Below are positions 16,740-25,662 of a stretch of DNA of 64,000 nucleotides, piece after piece. The translations under genes and the position numbers were made by a program. Source of the stretch: Epilithonimonas mollis (GTDB taxonomy: Bacteria > Bacteroidota > Bacteroidia > Flavobacteriales > Weeksellaceae); assembly GCF_900142325.1 (NCBI RefSeq), contig NZ_FRAM01000001.1, positions 1,550,001 through 1,614,000 of the forward strand, written 5' to 3'. How positions within the stretch are numbered: position 1 is the first letter of the stretch; each line of letters opens with the position of its first letter. The notes under the pieces were generated by a model. The model worked only from the letters and a program-made list of their open reading frames with translations. It had not been told where the DNA came from and made no database searches.

Positions 16740-17498
16740 ATGAATTTATTATTTTCCGAAGCGTTTTCACAATACAAAAATGAGGTTTTATCGATTATTG
16801 AAAACTTCAGAAATAGTGGTACTTTAATTGGTTCCGATGCTAGGAATATTGTTAAGTTTGTCGAAATCGATGGAAGAAAATTTAATTTCAAATCCTTTAA
16901 ACAGCATAACTTCATCAATCGTCATGTCTATAAATTTTACAGAAAATCTAAAGCCAGACGTTCTTTTGAGTATGCTAATATCCTGTTAGAAAATCGCTTT
17001 CACACGCCAAATCCCATGGCTTATGTTGAATTTCATGATTTCTGGGGTTTAACGTCCAGCTTCTACATCAGCGAACAGCTTGAAAATTGCTTTACTCTAA
17101 AAGAGGTGTTTTCTGATTCTCACTTTCCGGACAGGGAACACATCATCAGGAATTATACATCGTTGATTTATGATCTCCATGAGAATGGTATAGAATTCAT
17201 TGACAATGCTCCGGGAAATTTTCTTATTAAAAATGAAAAAGGGATTTATAATTTTTATCTTGTTGATCTCAACAGGATGAATTTTCATGATGAAATCGAG
17301 ATTTCAAAACGTTTGAACAATTTTTCCCGTTTAACCGATGACTTGGATATCATCAAAATTGTAAGCCAGGAATATGCTGTTCTTTCTGATAACACTTTCG
17401 ATTTTTGCTACAAATCAATTTTTTCTGCTATGGATAAACGACAGTTAAAACTCAGATTAAAAAAAAATCTGAAATTTTATAAATATTTTCTGAAGTAA
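16740..17498 (+). CDS. Lipopolysaccharide kinase-like protein (KdkA/InaA type)
   Basis: A 252-residue protein-kinase-like fold related to Kdo and lipopolysaccharide core kinases. The catalytic loop LHENGIEFIDNAPGNF (residues 146-161) keeps the catalytic Asp155 and Asn160 but has Phe153 where the HRD His would be; the metal-binding Asp176 lies in LVDLNRM. The N-terminal part has FRNSGTLIGSDARN in the place of the glycine-rich loop and a Lys-rich segment FNFKSFKQHNFIN. The Asp and Asn make an active enzyme plausible. It follows the family 9 glycosyltransferase by 9 bp in an apparent operon for lipopolysaccharide core decoration. Its end is 1 bp from the convergent uvrB stop. Confidence 0.82.
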   Translation: MNLLFSEAFSQYKNEVLSIIENFRNSGTLIGSDARNIVKFVEIDGRKFNFKSFKQHNFINRHVYKFYRKSKARRSFEYANILLENRFHTPNPMAYVEFHDFWGLTSSFYISEQLENCFTLKEVFSDSHFPDREHIIRNYTSLIYDLHENGIEFIDNAPGNFLIKNEKGIYNFYLVDLNRMNFHDEIEISKRLNNFSRLTDDLDIIKIVSQEYAVLSDNTFDFCYKSIFSAMDKRQLKLRLKKNLKFYKYFLK

Positions 17499-17499
17499 T

Positions 17500-19491
17500 C
17501 TATCCCTTCAGCGCAGCAATCTCATCCCGAAGTTTGGCCGCTTTTATGAAATCAAGGTTTTTCGCAGCAGCTTCCATTTCTTTTTGTTTTTGAACGATGA
17601 TTTTTTCGATATCTTCGCTTCCGTAGTTGGCTTTGGTCTCTGCGACTTCCATCAACAGTTCCTTATGCGTATATTTTTCATCCGGGAAATCTTTGCTTCT
17701 GCCGACCAGGTTTTCACTGATTTTTTTGTTCAATGCTTGAGGAACTTTACCGTGTTCTTCGTTATATCGCATTTGCTTTTCACGGCGGTAATTGGTTTCA
17801 TCAATAGTGTTCTGCATCGATTTTGTCATTTTATCAGCATACATTATTGCTCTGCCGTTAAGGTTTCTGGCAGCTCTGCCGACAGTTTGTATCATCGACC
17901 TGCGCGAACGGAGCATTCCTTCTTTATCCGCATCCAGAATCGCAACCAACGATACCTCCGGCAAGTCCAATCCTTCTCTTAAAAGATTAACTCCCACCAA
18001 AACATCAAACAGTCCCAATCTCAAATCCTGCATGATCTGGATTCTTTCCAAAGTCTCAACATCAGAATGGATATACCGTGTCCGGATTCCGACTTTTGTG
18101 AAATACTTCGTCAGTTCTTCAGCCATTTTTTTGGTTAATGTTGTTACCAGAACCCTTTCATCCAGCTCTACTCTTTTATGGATCTCTTCTATCAGATCAT
18201 CAATCTGGTTCATCGTAGGACGCACTTCGATAATAGGATCCAAAAGCCCTGTCGGACGGATAATCTGCTCTATGTAAGTTCCTCCGGTTTTTTCCAGTTC
18301 GTAATCTGCAGGTGTTGCAGAAACGTAGATCACCTGATTCTGCATATCTTCAAACTCATTGAACTTCAGCGGTCTGTTATCCATCGCTGCCGGCAAACGG
18401 AATCCGTGTTCTACCAAAACCTCTTTCCTGCTTCTGTCGCCACCATACATCGCATGAACCTGAGGAATAGTAACGTGACTTTCATCGATAACCATCAGGA
18501 AATCTTTTGGAAAGTAATCCAGCAGACAGAACGGTCTGGAACCAGGTAAACGTCCGTCCATATAACGGGAATAATTTTCAATCCCTGAACAATATCCCAA
18601 TTCTCTTATCATTTCCAGATCCAACTCTGTACGTTCTTCCAGTCGCTTGGCTTCCAGAGGCTTCTCAATTTCGCGGAAGAAATCGACCTGCTTTACCAGA
18701 TCATCCTGAATCTGACGTATCGCACTCTGCATTGTTTCTGGCGTCGTTACAAAAAGATTAGCAGGATAAATATTGATGGACTCGAAATTAGAAATAACAT
18801 TACCTGAAACCGGATCAAAGCTCTGTATCTTCTCGATCTCATCACCAAAAAACTGGATTCTGATTGCAGTATCAGCATAAGCCGGATATATATCAATCAC
18901 ATCTCCTTTAACACGAAAAGTACCTCTCTGAAAATCATTCAGCGCTCTGGAATATAGTGCACTCACTAATGAATGAAGCAGTCTTGTCCTGGATAATTTT
19001 TCATTTTTCTCAATCGTAATCAATGACTTATGAAATTCGGTCGGGTTTCCGATACCATAGATACAGGAAACCGAAGCCACAATCAGAACATCACGTCTTC
19101 CGGAAAGCAAGCTTGCAGTAGCTGATAATCTTAATTTTTCAACTTCTTCATTGATGCTCAGATCTTTCTCTATATAAGTATTGGTAGAAGCAATAAAAGC
19201 CTCGGGTTGATAATAGTCGTAATAGCTCACAAAATATTCCACTGCATTATCCGGAAAAAACTCCTTGAATTCCATAAAAAGCTGAGCTGCCAACGTTTTG
19301 TTATGAGCAAGCACCAAAGTCGGTTTCTGAACCTGCTGGACAACATTGGCAACGGTAAAGGTCTTTCCGGAACCAGTTACACCGAGAAGCGTCTGGTATT
19401 TTTCCCCGATATTGATTCCCTCCACTAATTTTTCTATGGCCTGCGGCTGATCTCCGGTTGGTTGATATTCTGATTGAAGTTTGAATTGCAT
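17500..19491 (-). CDS. uvrB: Excinuclease ABC subunit UvrB
   Basis: Damage-verifying helicase-like subunit of nucleotide excision repair; receives DNA from UvrA and presents it to UvrC. At 663 residues it has family length. Features in order: Walker A GVTGSGKT (37-44), the beta-hairpin region YYDYYQPEAFIASTNTYIEK that probes the lesion, Walker B variant VIDESHV, helicase motif VSATPADYE, QTVGRAARN motif VI, and the C-terminal UVR coiled coil (about 625-660) that contacts UvrC. The TAnnTTTG box lies only 4 bases before the ATG. Confidence 0.98.
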   Translation of the reverse strand: MQFKLQSEYQPTGDQPQAIEKLVEGINIGEKYQTLLGVTGSGKTFTVANVVQQVQKPTLVLAHNKTLAAQLFMEFKEFFPDNAVEYFVSYYDYYQPEAFIASTNTYIEKDLSINEEVEKLRLSATASLLSGRRDVLIVASVSCIYGIGNPTEFHKSLITIEKNEKLSRTRLLHSLVSALYSRALNDFQRGTFRVKGDVIDIYPAYADTAIRIQFFGDEIEKIQSFDPVSGNVISNFESINIYPANLFVTTPETMQSAIRQIQDDLVKQVDFFREIEKPLEAKRLEERTELDLEMIRELGYCSGIENYSRYMDGRLPGSRPFCLLDYFPKDFLMVIDESHVTIPQVHAMYGGDRSRKEVLVEHGFRLPAAMDNRPLKFNEFEDMQNQVIYVSATPADYELEKTGGTYIEQIIRPTGLLDPIIEVRPTMNQIDDLIEEIHKRVELDERVLVTTLTKKMAEELTKYFTKVGIRTRYIHSDVETLERIQIMQDLRLGLFDVLVGVNLLREGLDLPEVSLVAILDADKEGMLRSRRSMIQTVGRAARNLNGRAIMYADKMTKSMQNTIDETNYRREKQMRYNEEHGKVPQALNKKISENLVGRSKDFPDEKYTHKELLMEVAETKANYGSEDIEKIIVQKQKEMEAAAKNLDFIKAAKLRDEIAALKG

Positions 19492-19495
19492 CTAA

Positions 19496-19503
19496 CAAAA
19501 ATA
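19496..19503 (-). promoter_or_regulatory. -7 box 4 bases before uvrB
   Basis: TATTTTTG, then TTAG and ATG on the minus strand. The expected transcription start would coincide with the start codon. No LexA-like box was recognised and no -33 TTG is visible. Confidence 0.5.
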
Positions 19504-19595
19504 CGAAATAAATAAATTTATGATTGTTAGTTAATTATTGTTCTTTCAGATTTTACTGGCATTATTTTTCCATTACAAAAAAGAAAATAAAAGTT

Positions 19596-20798
19596 ATGTT
19601 AAAATCTTATTACCTCTCAGCATTATTTTCTCTGATGGCTGCTTTATATTCTTGCCAAAGTAAAGGAAAGCCCAGCGAACCGACCGCAAAAGAAGAAAAA
19701 CCAAATACAGACTACAAACCGGCTTTTGCAGGACAGACAAGAATTACACCAGTAAAAACTACCACACCTTATAATGTAGAAATCCTGAACACATCACTAG
19801 GAAAGCCCTGGGGAATTATCAACCTGCCTGACGGAAGCTTCCTGATAACAGAAAAATCCGGGTTTATGAATATCGTTTCTGCAGACGGAAAACAGATTTC
19901 TAAAATCGACGGCTTCCCAAAAGTTGATGCTAAAGGACAAGGCGGGATGTTGGATGTAGCACTTGATCCTGATTTTATAACCAATAACATCATCTATTTC
20001 AGTTTTTCCGAGCCTTATGAAAATGGTAATCATACAGCTGTGGGGAAAGGGAAACTCTCAACTGACATGAAGAAAATTTCTGATGTGAAAGTGATTTTCC
20101 GTGCAACACCGACTTATGATGGTGATAAACATTATGGCAGTCGCCTGGAATTTGATAAAAATGGAAATCTTTTCGTTAGTACCGGCGAACGTTCTGATAA
20201 ACAGACAAGGATATATGCACAGAAAACAGATAATTTTCTCGGAAAAATACTAAAAATTACAAAAGATGGAAAACCGGCTGAAGGTAATCCTTTCATAGGA
20301 AAAAGCGGTTACAAGCCTGAGATATATGCATACGGAATCCGAAATCCGCAGGGAATGGCTCTGGATGAGAAAGGCCAGCTTTGGGACATCGAGATGGGTC
20401 CAAGAGGTGGTGACGAGATCAACCTTATCATGCCGGGTAAAAACTATGGCTGGGGCGACGTGACTTACGGCATCGAATACTCCGGGGAAAAGATTAATAA
20501 CGGGACTACGCAAAAAGCAGGAACCGAACAGCCTGTATATTATTGGGATCCTGTAGTTTCGCCCAGCGGTGTGACATTCTACACAGGCAACATAGATGAA
20601 TGGAAAAATAATCTTTTCATAGGCTGCCTGAGCGGCGAACATATCAACAGAATTGTGATTAAAGACAATAAAGTAGTTGGCGAAGAACGCCTGTTGCTTG
20701 ACCAGAAAGAAAGATTCCGAGATGTTCTGAACGGAATGGACGGCAATCTATACGGCATAACTGATAGTGGAAAACTTTATAAAATTTCTAAAAAGTAA
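19596..20798 (+). CDS. PQQ-dependent sugar dehydrogenase family lipoprotein
   Basis: A 400-residue six-bladed propeller of the glucose/sorbosone dehydrogenase family (GSDH, soluble aldose dehydrogenase type). Start is placed at the ATG at 19596 because it gives a lipoprotein signal with lipobox LYSC (Cys20); the longer reading frame from 19524 has no ATG start. Characteristic pieces: LGKPWGIINLPDGSFLITEK, HYGSRLEFDKNGNLFVSTG, and YAYGIRNPQGMALDE with EMGPRGGDEINLI near the PQQ/Ca site. It would oxidise sugars at the periplasmic face using PQQ, if that cofactor is present; no PQQ synthesis genes are seen here. Related proteins without activity exist, so the substrate is unassigned. Confidence 0.88.
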   Translation: MLKSYYLSALFSLMAALYSCQSKGKPSEPTAKEEKPNTDYKPAFAGQTRITPVKTTTPYNVEILNTSLGKPWGIINLPDGSFLITEKSGFMNIVSADGKQISKIDGFPKVDAKGQGGMLDVALDPDFITNNIIYFSFSEPYENGNHTAVGKGKLSTDMKKISDVKVIFRATPTYDGDKHYGSRLEFDKNGNLFVSTGERSDKQTRIYAQKTDNFLGKILKITKDGKPAEGNPFIGKSGYKPEIYAYGIRNPQGMALDEKGQLWDIEMGPRGGDEINLIMPGKNYGWGDVTYGIEYSGEKINNGTTQKAGTEQPVYYWDPVVSPSGVTFYTGNIDEWKNNLFIGCLSGEHINRIVIKDNKVVGEERLLLDQKERFRDVLNGMDGNLYGITDSGKLYKISKK

Positions 20799-20805
20799 AA
20801 ATATA

Positions 20806-20833
20806 AATCCTGATTTATTCAGGATTTTTTTTT
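20806..20833. terminator. Bidirectional intrinsic terminator
   Basis: Perfect stem AATCCTGA (20806-20813) / TCAGGATT (20819-20826), 5-base loop, then seven T on the + strand. The hairpin's right arm contains the stop codon of the convergent tsaB. Confidence 0.85.
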
Positions 20834-21505
20834 GCGCTCAGCCTTCTTAATTCCCTGAAAATCTTTCAAATAAAAAGGTTCAAAGTAAGCCACATTTTCA
20901 AAATCTTTTTTATTAAATTTTTTAACAGATTTCTTAATCAATCCTTTTGCTGACGGATAAATATCCGATTTAAAATCAGCATTCGGAAGATTCAGAATTT
21001 CCTGAGCTTTTTTTGTGCCATCACCAATGAAAAGCATTTTTTTATCCGCTAATTCGGAAAAAGAATTTTCATCAAGGATTTTGGCTTGGGTTTCAGAAAT
21101 CATTTCACCACTTTTTCCATCGAAAAATGCGGTATAGACTTCCATTCGTCTGGCATCAATCAAAGGAATAATCAGTTCATAACCCTGGTTTACAAATCCT
21201 TCAACCATAGAATCCAAAGAATTGATGGCAATCAAGGGCAAATTCAATCCATAACAAAAGCCTTTTGCGGAAGCGGCACCAATTCTGAGGCCGGTATAAG
21301 AACCCGGACCTTTACCCAGAGAAACCGCATCCAGGTCTTTTAAAGAAAGTTTGGCACCTTCCAAAGCCCATTCTACAAATGTATGCAGACTTTCTGATTG
21401 CTTATAATTATCAGAAACTTCTTCGCAAAGACATAATAATTTGTCGTCTTCAGATATGGCAACCGAACAATTTTTTGATGATGTTTCTATGTGCAGGATT
21501 TTCAT
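20819..21505 (-). CDS. tsaB: tRNA threonylcarbamoyladenosine biosynthesis protein TsaB
   Basis: Partner protein of TsaD and TsaE in forming t6A37 in ANN-decoding tRNAs. The actin/ASKHA-like fold is shown by ILHIETSSKNCSVAI at the N-terminus, DLDAVSLGKGPGSYTGLRIG (residues about 59-79), and a degenerate C-terminal half without the TsaD metal ligands, as is normal for TsaB. At 228 residues it matches family size, with a lysine-rich C-terminus (KKAERKKKS). The gene stands alone: terminator on one side and TAACTTTG box 4 bases before the ATG on the other. Confidence 0.95.
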   Translation of the reverse strand: MKILHIETSSKNCSVAISEDDKLLCLCEEVSDNYKQSESLHTFVEWALEGAKLSLKDLDAVSLGKGPGSYTGLRIGAASAKGFCYGLNLPLIAINSLDSMVEGFVNQGYELIIPLIDARRMEVYTAFFDGKSGEMISETQAKILDENSFSELADKKMLFIGDGTKKAQEILNLPNADFKSDIYPSAKGLIKKSVKKFNKKDFENVAYFEPFYLKDFQGIKKAERKKKS

Positions 21506-21509
21506 TCGT

Positions 21510-21517
21510 CAAAGTTA
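21510..21517 (-). promoter_or_regulatory. -7 box 4 bases before tsaB
   Basis: TAACTTTG, then ACGA and ATG on the minus strand. No -33 TTG at the usual distance. Confidence 0.5.
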
Positions 21518-21559
21518 AGAATTAAAAATCCTTTCAGAAATTTAGATCCGTTTAAAGGT

Positions 21560-22117
21560 TTAATTTCCAATAATCCTGTTGATTTTCGGTTGCAAAAACC
21601 ATATTCCGACCGGGAAAAACCAGAGAAGAAAAAATTCTCCCGCAAAATCCACAAATGTTACATCTTCCTGTGATTCTGCGATTTTAATAGACCTTGCCGT
21701 GATATAAACCACATAGAAAAAACTAAAAACGGCAAATAAATGGATCGGAAAAATCAAAATGATCCACCAGATATTAAACAGATGCTCTGTTGTCGTAATC
21801 AAAAACCCAGTCGGGAAAATAAGAAAGGCCAAAAACATATACAACACAGGAAAAATCATAAAGAACCAAATGCCGTTAGACGATGACTTCAGCTTTTTAT
21901 TCTGGATTTTGCTGTTCATACCGTGATTGAGAAAATAATACCAGCTCAATAAAAGGCTTAATGAGCCTGAACATGCTATCGCCATTGCAAATCCTGTAAA
22001 AATTGTGTCTTGGGAATACGTTAAGACGAGATAAAAAAGTCCAATGACTAGCAGAAAAGTGACAAAAAACAGCAGGAAAACTTTCCATTGTTTTGATGTG
22101 AGAAAAAAGCGTTCCAT
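21560..22117 (-). CDS. Hypothetical membrane protein
   Basis: A 185-residue protein with five hydrophobic segments (about 11-33, 41-62, 82-106, 113-141, 156-178). No family recognised. Between helices 2 and 3 there is a basic loop (NSKIQNKKLKSSSNG), placing it in the cytoplasm by the positive-inside rule. It starts 16 bp after the end of the NTF2-like gene and is probably in one transcript with it. Confidence 0.7.
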   Translation of the reverse strand: MERFFLTSKQWKVFLLFFVTFLLVIGLFYLVLTYSQDTIFTGFAMAIACSGSLSLLLSWYYFLNHGMNSKIQNKKLKSSSNGIWFFMIFPVLYMFLAFLIFPTGFLITTTEHLFNIWWIILIFPIHLFAVFSFFYVVYITARSIKIAESQEDVTFVDFAGEFFLLWFFPVGIWFLQPKINRIIGN

Positions 22118-22133
22118 ATTTTAGTTTTTAAAA

Positions 22134-22562
22134 TTAAATTTTTGAGCTCACCGCTTGTCGGCTCCACAGTTTCCATTTTCCTTTTTGCCGGATCCAGAAT
22201 TCTAGAACCGAGAGTTTCATGTCAAAGATTTCTTTGTTATAAAATCCTTTCACTGCAATAATTCTTCGGATAATTGCAAATTTATTTTTTGTTTTAAATT
22301 CTTTTAATTCAGTTTGCTTTACGGATTCATATTTCACTTTTCCGGATTCGAAATCTTTTTTGAAATCTGCATAATTCTGAACCCATCCGTTTGAATGGCC
22401 AAACGAAACATCGTCAGAAAATAAATCCAGAATTTTAGAATCATTCTCTTCCATCAGCGAATCTAATTTTGAAACCTGAAACAATAGATTTTTTTCTGTT
22501 CTTGAATGTTGTGACAATCCGAGGACGAAACAAAACATCAAAAACACTTGAAGCATTTTCAT
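22134..22562 (-). CDS. Exported NTF2-like (DUF4440-type) protein
   Basis: A 142-residue protein with a signal peptide (about 1-18) and an NTF2-like alpha-beta cone: the segment VSKLDSLMEENDSKILDLF helix, then SDDVSFGHSNGWVQNYADF, and final strands EFWIRQKGKWKLWSRQAV. Family members bind or act on small ligands, but the motif gives no substrate. Probably periplasmic. Downstream is a membrane protein 16 bp away. Confidence 0.8.
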   Translation of the reverse strand: MKMLQVFLMFCFVLGLSQHSRTEKNLLFQVSKLDSLMEENDSKILDLFSDDVSFGHSNGWVQNYADFKKDFESGKVKYESVKQTELKEFKTKNKFAIIRRIIAVKGFYNKEIFDMKLSVLEFWIRQKGKWKLWSRQAVSSKI

Positions 22563-22607
22563 TTGTGTAATATTAAAAATATTGACTTTATAAAATCATG
22601 CATTAAA

Positions 22608-22635
22608 ATTAAAAAATCCCGAACGATTCCGGATT
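22608..22635 (-). terminator. Probable intrinsic terminator of the SDR gene
   Basis: Minus strand reads AATCCGGAATCGTTCGGGATT (5-bp outer plus 3-bp inner stem, one mismatch), then a T-rich stretch TTTTTTAATTTTAA. It lies 50 bp past the SDR stop. Confidence 0.6.
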
Positions 22636-22685
22636 GATTATTATCATAAATTCAAAAATATTTCAAATATTTGTCAAATACAGAA

Positions 22686-23438
22686 TTATGACTTGCGATA
22701 AATCGTTCTTGGTTCTGCTTGTGCTTTTGGATAAATCGCAATTTCTGCAATCGAAACGCGTTCCGGAGCATTGATGCAATAAGCAATAGTGTCAGCAATA
22801 TCTTCCGGAAGTAATGGTTCATAGCCGGCATAAACGGTCGCCGCTCTCTCACTGTCACCCTTGAATCTTACTTTAGAAAAATCAGTTTTCACAGCGCCCG
22901 GCTGGATATTCGTCACACGGATTCCGAATTCTGTCAATTCGATTCTCATGCCTTCAGAAATCACATCGACTGCTTTTTTGGAAGCACAATAAACCACGCC
23001 ATTGGCATAAGTTTGTCTAGAAGCAACAGAACTGATATTGATGATTTGTCCATTTTGTTTTTCTTTCATCAGTTTAATAATCGGTTGAGAAACATAAAGC
23101 AAACCTTTTACATTGCCGTCTAACATTGCATTCCAATCGTTTATGTCTCCATCGGAAATAGGGTCTAATCCGTGAGCATTTCCAGCGTTATTAATCAAAA
23201 CATCAATGTTTTTCCAATCTTCGGGAAGTGAATTAATAGCAGAGAAAACTTCATCAGAATTCCGGACATCGAAGTTTAAACTAAAAATTTCGGTTTGTTG
23301 AGATAATTGAGCTTTTAGTTCGTCTAAAACATTCTGATTTCTCCCACAGATAATCAATTTGTTCTTTTGTTGTGCAAGTAGAATAGCAGTCGCTTTTCCA
23401 ATTCCGGAAGTGGCGCCGGTAATGAATATTGTTTTCAA
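22686..23438 (-). CDS. Short-chain dehydrogenase/reductase (YdfG-like)
   Basis: A classical SDR of 250 residues. Rossmann motif ITGATSGIGKA (5-15), NNAG at about 87-90, and catalytic Ser-Tyr-Lys in INISSVASRQTYANGVVYCASKK (cited in parts: ISSVAS and YCASKK). The sequence pattern resembles the YdfG/serine 3-dehydrogenase group, acting on 3-hydroxy acids or malonic semialdehyde with NADP, but the substrate cannot be fixed. Initiation appears to be at TTG (23436-23438): no ATG lies close upstream in frame, and the codon gives the usual M-K-T-I-F-I-T-G start. Confidence 0.9.
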   Translation of the reverse strand: MKTIFITGATSGIGKATAILLAQQKNKLIICGRNQNVLDELKAQLSQQTEIFSLNFDVRNSDEVFSAINSLPEDWKNIDVLINNAGNAHGLDPISDGDINDWNAMLDGNVKGLLYVSQPIIKLMKEKQNGQIINISSVASRQTYANGVVYCASKKAVDVISEGMRIELTEFGIRVTNIQPGAVKTDFSKVRFKGDSERAATVYAGYEPLLPEDIADTIAYCINAPERVSIAEIAIYPKAQAEPRTIYRKS

Positions 23439-23460
23439 TTTTACTGTAGATTAATTACTG

Positions 23461-23468
23461 CAAATTTA
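23461..23468 (-). promoter_or_regulatory. Candidate -7 box for the SDR gene
   Basis: TAAATTTG on the minus strand, 22 bases before the TTG start. Confidence 0.45.
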
Positions 23469-23480
23469 AGTGATATCAAA

Positions 23481-23507
23481 GAAAAATCCCGAATAATTTC
23501 CGGGATT
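23481..23507 (-). terminator. Intrinsic terminator of msrB
   Basis: Stem AATCCCG (23485-23491) / CGGGATT (23501-23507), followed on the minus strand by TTTTC. It lies 10 bp after the msrB stop. Confidence 0.7.
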
Positions 23508-23516
23508 GATTTTAGA

Positions 23517-24062
23517 CTATTTTTTGCTGTCTGCCACAAAATCCAGACTCGCCGAATTCATGCAATATCTAGTGCCTGTCGGTGGCGGCCCATCATTGAA
23601 TACGTGACCTAAATGCGAATCGCAGCGTTTGCAAAGAACTTCTGTCCTCTCCATACCGTGAGAAGAATCGCGTTTGTAAATCACGCCTTCTTTGTCCGCT
23701 TCGAAGAAGCTTGGCCAGCCACAAGTGCTCGCAAATTTGGAATCAGAACGGAATAAATGGTTGCCGCAAACAGCACAGTAATATTCGCCCAATTCATCAA
23801 ACTCATTATATTTCCCAGTGAAGGGATATTCTGTATTAGCTTCTCTTGCAATGGCATAAACTTCCGGCGAAAGGATTTTTTTCCATTCTTCATTGGAAAC
23901 ATGAAGTTTTGTTCTGTCGGTTCTTGAGTAGTACGGATTGTTGGCGTGTGTGTTATCTTCCATTTTAGTTTGTTGTGTGGGTTGTTTGGTTAAGTCGACT
24001 TTTTTCTGCGCGCACTGTTGCAAAAATAAAGTCATTATCATTAAAAAAATTAATTTTTTCAT
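23517..24062 (-). CDS. msrB: Peptide-methionine (R)-S-oxide reductase, lipoprotein form
   Basis: Reduces methionine-R-sulfoxide in proteins. The MsrB domain (about residues 48-178) has the two zinc CxxC pairs (CAVC and CKRC), the substrate region TCGWPSF, and the catalytic cysteine in RYCMNSASLDF. The N-terminal 17 residues form a lipoprotein signal with lipobox LQQC, so the enzyme should sit in the periplasm or on a membrane surface, repairing envelope proteins. The 181-residue length reflects the signal plus a 30-residue linker. Confidence 0.95.
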   Translation of the reverse strand: MKKLIFLMIMTLFLQQCAQKKVDLTKQPTQQTKMEDNTHANNPYYSRTDRTKLHVSNEEWKKILSPEVYAIAREANTEYPFTGKYNEFDELGEYYCAVCGNHLFRSDSKFASTCGWPSFFEADKEGVIYKRDSSHGMERTEVLCKRCDSHLGHVFNDGPPPTGTRYCMNSASLDFVADSKK

Positions 24063-24159
24063 TTGTTATTTCTATTGTTTTAAAGGTCAGATGAAACGCA
24101 AGCTTCTCATCTGTGTAAATTTACTAAATCCAATGTTGGATTCCATTATCATAAGATAG

Positions 24160-25518
24160 TTAAACAAACGCACTCATTCCTGTAATTGAACGGCCGACAA
24201 TCAGCGAATTGATTTCTTTTGTGCCTTCGTATGAATAAATCGCTTCTGCATCGGCAACAAAGCGGGCAACATCGTGTTCCAGGAGAATTCCGTTTCCGCC
24301 CATTACTTCTCTTGCCTGTGCAACGACATCTCTGGTTCTGAGACTGCAAAAAACTTTTGCCAAAGATGCATGTTCGTCTTTCAAAATACCAGTATCCTGC
24401 ATCTCCGAAAGTCGAAAAACCAAGGTTTGCATCGCGGTTAAATTCGACAACATTTCCACCAAATGTCCCTGCACTAATTGAAACGAAGCAATCGGTTTTC
24501 CGAATTGCCTGCGTTTTCTGGTGTAATCCAAAGCGCTCTCGTAAGCACCTCTTGCGCAGCCTGTCGCCATCCACGCAACGCCAGCTCTTGTCATCTGAAG
24601 AACTTTTGCGGTGTCTTTGAAACTGTTGGCGTGTTCCATTTTCTGAGAATCGGCAACGAAGCAATCTTTCATTGTGACGAGTCCGTTCTGCACAATTCTT
24701 AGCGCCATTTTTCCTTTGATTTTTTCGACTTCAAATCCTGGTGTATCTTTCTCAACAATGAAGCCTTTAACCTGATTGTCATCATCATCCCTTGCCCAAA
24801 TAATAATCACATCCGCAAAAGTGGCGTTTCCAATCCATTTTTTCTGTCCGTTCAGAATCCAGCCGCCTTCTACTTTTTTGCAGGTTGTCGTTAATCCGCC
24901 AGCTGCGCCGGAACCAACTTCCGGTTCTGTCAATCCAAATGCACCGATCAAATCGAATTGTTGCATTCCGGGAAGGTATTTTTGTTTTTGTTCCTCTGAG
25001 CCGCACATATAAATCGAACCCATTGACAATCCTGACTGAACGCCGAAAAATGTTGCCAAAGAAGCGTCTACCCTGGCAATTTCCATCGCAATAACACCTT
25101 CCATCAGGAAAGGCAAATTAGGGCAGCCGTAACCTTCGTAAGTTACGCCACAGAGATTTAATTTTTTAAATTTTGGAATGAGTTCGTGCGGGAAATCGTC
25201 TGTCAGCCAATATCTGTTGACCAAAGGTTTTGCTTCTTTCTCCATAAATTCTCTAACCTTCAGCTGAATTGCTCTTTGTTCATCCGTCAGTTTCAAATGC
25301 AATTCATAAAAGTCACCGTTGATGGGTGGCAATTCTTTTTTCTTTCCGGAGGAATCCAGCATTTTTGTTAAACCTTTGATTTGATTTTCGTCCAGCTTTG
25401 AAAATTGATCCATCAGCTTTGGAATGTCAACTTTTTGAGAAATTTTGGAGATCTGGTCCATATCAATATGTTTCAGAAGATTGAAAATGCCTTTGATTTT
25501 AGAAATCGTGCTGTTCAT
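24160..25518 (-). CDS. Acyl-CoA dehydrogenase (glutaryl-CoA dehydrogenase-like)
   Basis: A FAD flavoenzyme of 452 residues. The acyl-CoA dehydrogenase fold spans about 65-450: FGLTEPEVGSGAAGG (FAD/substrate region), KKWIGNATFADV, RRQFGKPIASFQLVQ, and the catalytic base Glu in YSYEGTKEINSL near residue 433, the position used by glutaryl-CoA and isovaleryl-type enzymes. There is an N-terminal extension of about 60 residues (SKIKGIFNLLKHIDMDQI onward), predicted helical and not usual for glutaryl-CoA dehydrogenase. Probably involved in lysine/tryptophan or fatty acid breakdown. No electron-transfer flavoprotein genes lie nearby. Confidence 0.9.
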   Translation of the reverse strand: MNSTISKIKGIFNLLKHIDMDQISKISQKVDIPKLMDQFSKLDENQIKGLTKMLDSSGKKKELPPINGDFYELHLKLTDEQRAIQLKVREFMEKEAKPLVNRYWLTDDFPHELIPKFKKLNLCGVTYEGYGCPNLPFLMEGVIAMEIARVDASLATFFGVQSGLSMGSIYMCGSEEQKQKYLPGMQQFDLIGAFGLTEPEVGSGAAGGLTTTCKKVEGGWILNGQKKWIGNATFADVIIIWARDDDDNQVKGFIVEKDTPGFEVEKIKGKMALRIVQNGLVTMKDCFVADSQKMEHANSFKDTAKVLQMTRAGVAWMATGCARGAYESALDYTRKRRQFGKPIASFQLVQGHLVEMLSNLTAMQTLVFRLSEMQDTGILKDEHASLAKVFCSLRTRDVVAQAREVMGGNGILLEHDVARFVADAEAIYSYEGTKEINSLIVGRSITGMSAFV

Positions 25519-25625
25519 AGATTTGTTTTCTTGTAGAATGCAATTAATATTCCTAACGTATTAAATTTCTAGACACAAAATTTTACCTGAATAATCGTTG
25601 TGTCTTGTGAAAAAATTTTGTGGCT

Positions 25626-25655
25626 TTTGTGGTTGGTATAAATTTCATAATTTTG
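25626..25655 (+). promoter_or_regulatory. Promoter of the heavy-metal module
   Basis: TTTG (25626-25629), 18-bp spacer, TAATTTTG (25648-25655): both elements of the Bacteroidota consensus. The -7 box ends 7 bases before the ATG at 25663, so the 5' leader should be almost absent. Confidence 0.75.
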
Positions 25656-25662
25656 CAAAGCC

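Noticed and set aside
17584-18549. Several plus-strand frames inside uvrB
   Set aside because: Antisense to a full-length conserved gene; no start context or motif.
24149-24664. 171-codon frame in another frame of the acyl-CoA dehydrogenase gene
   Set aside because: Same-strand frame shift shadow; composition rich in Arg and Cys with no domain.
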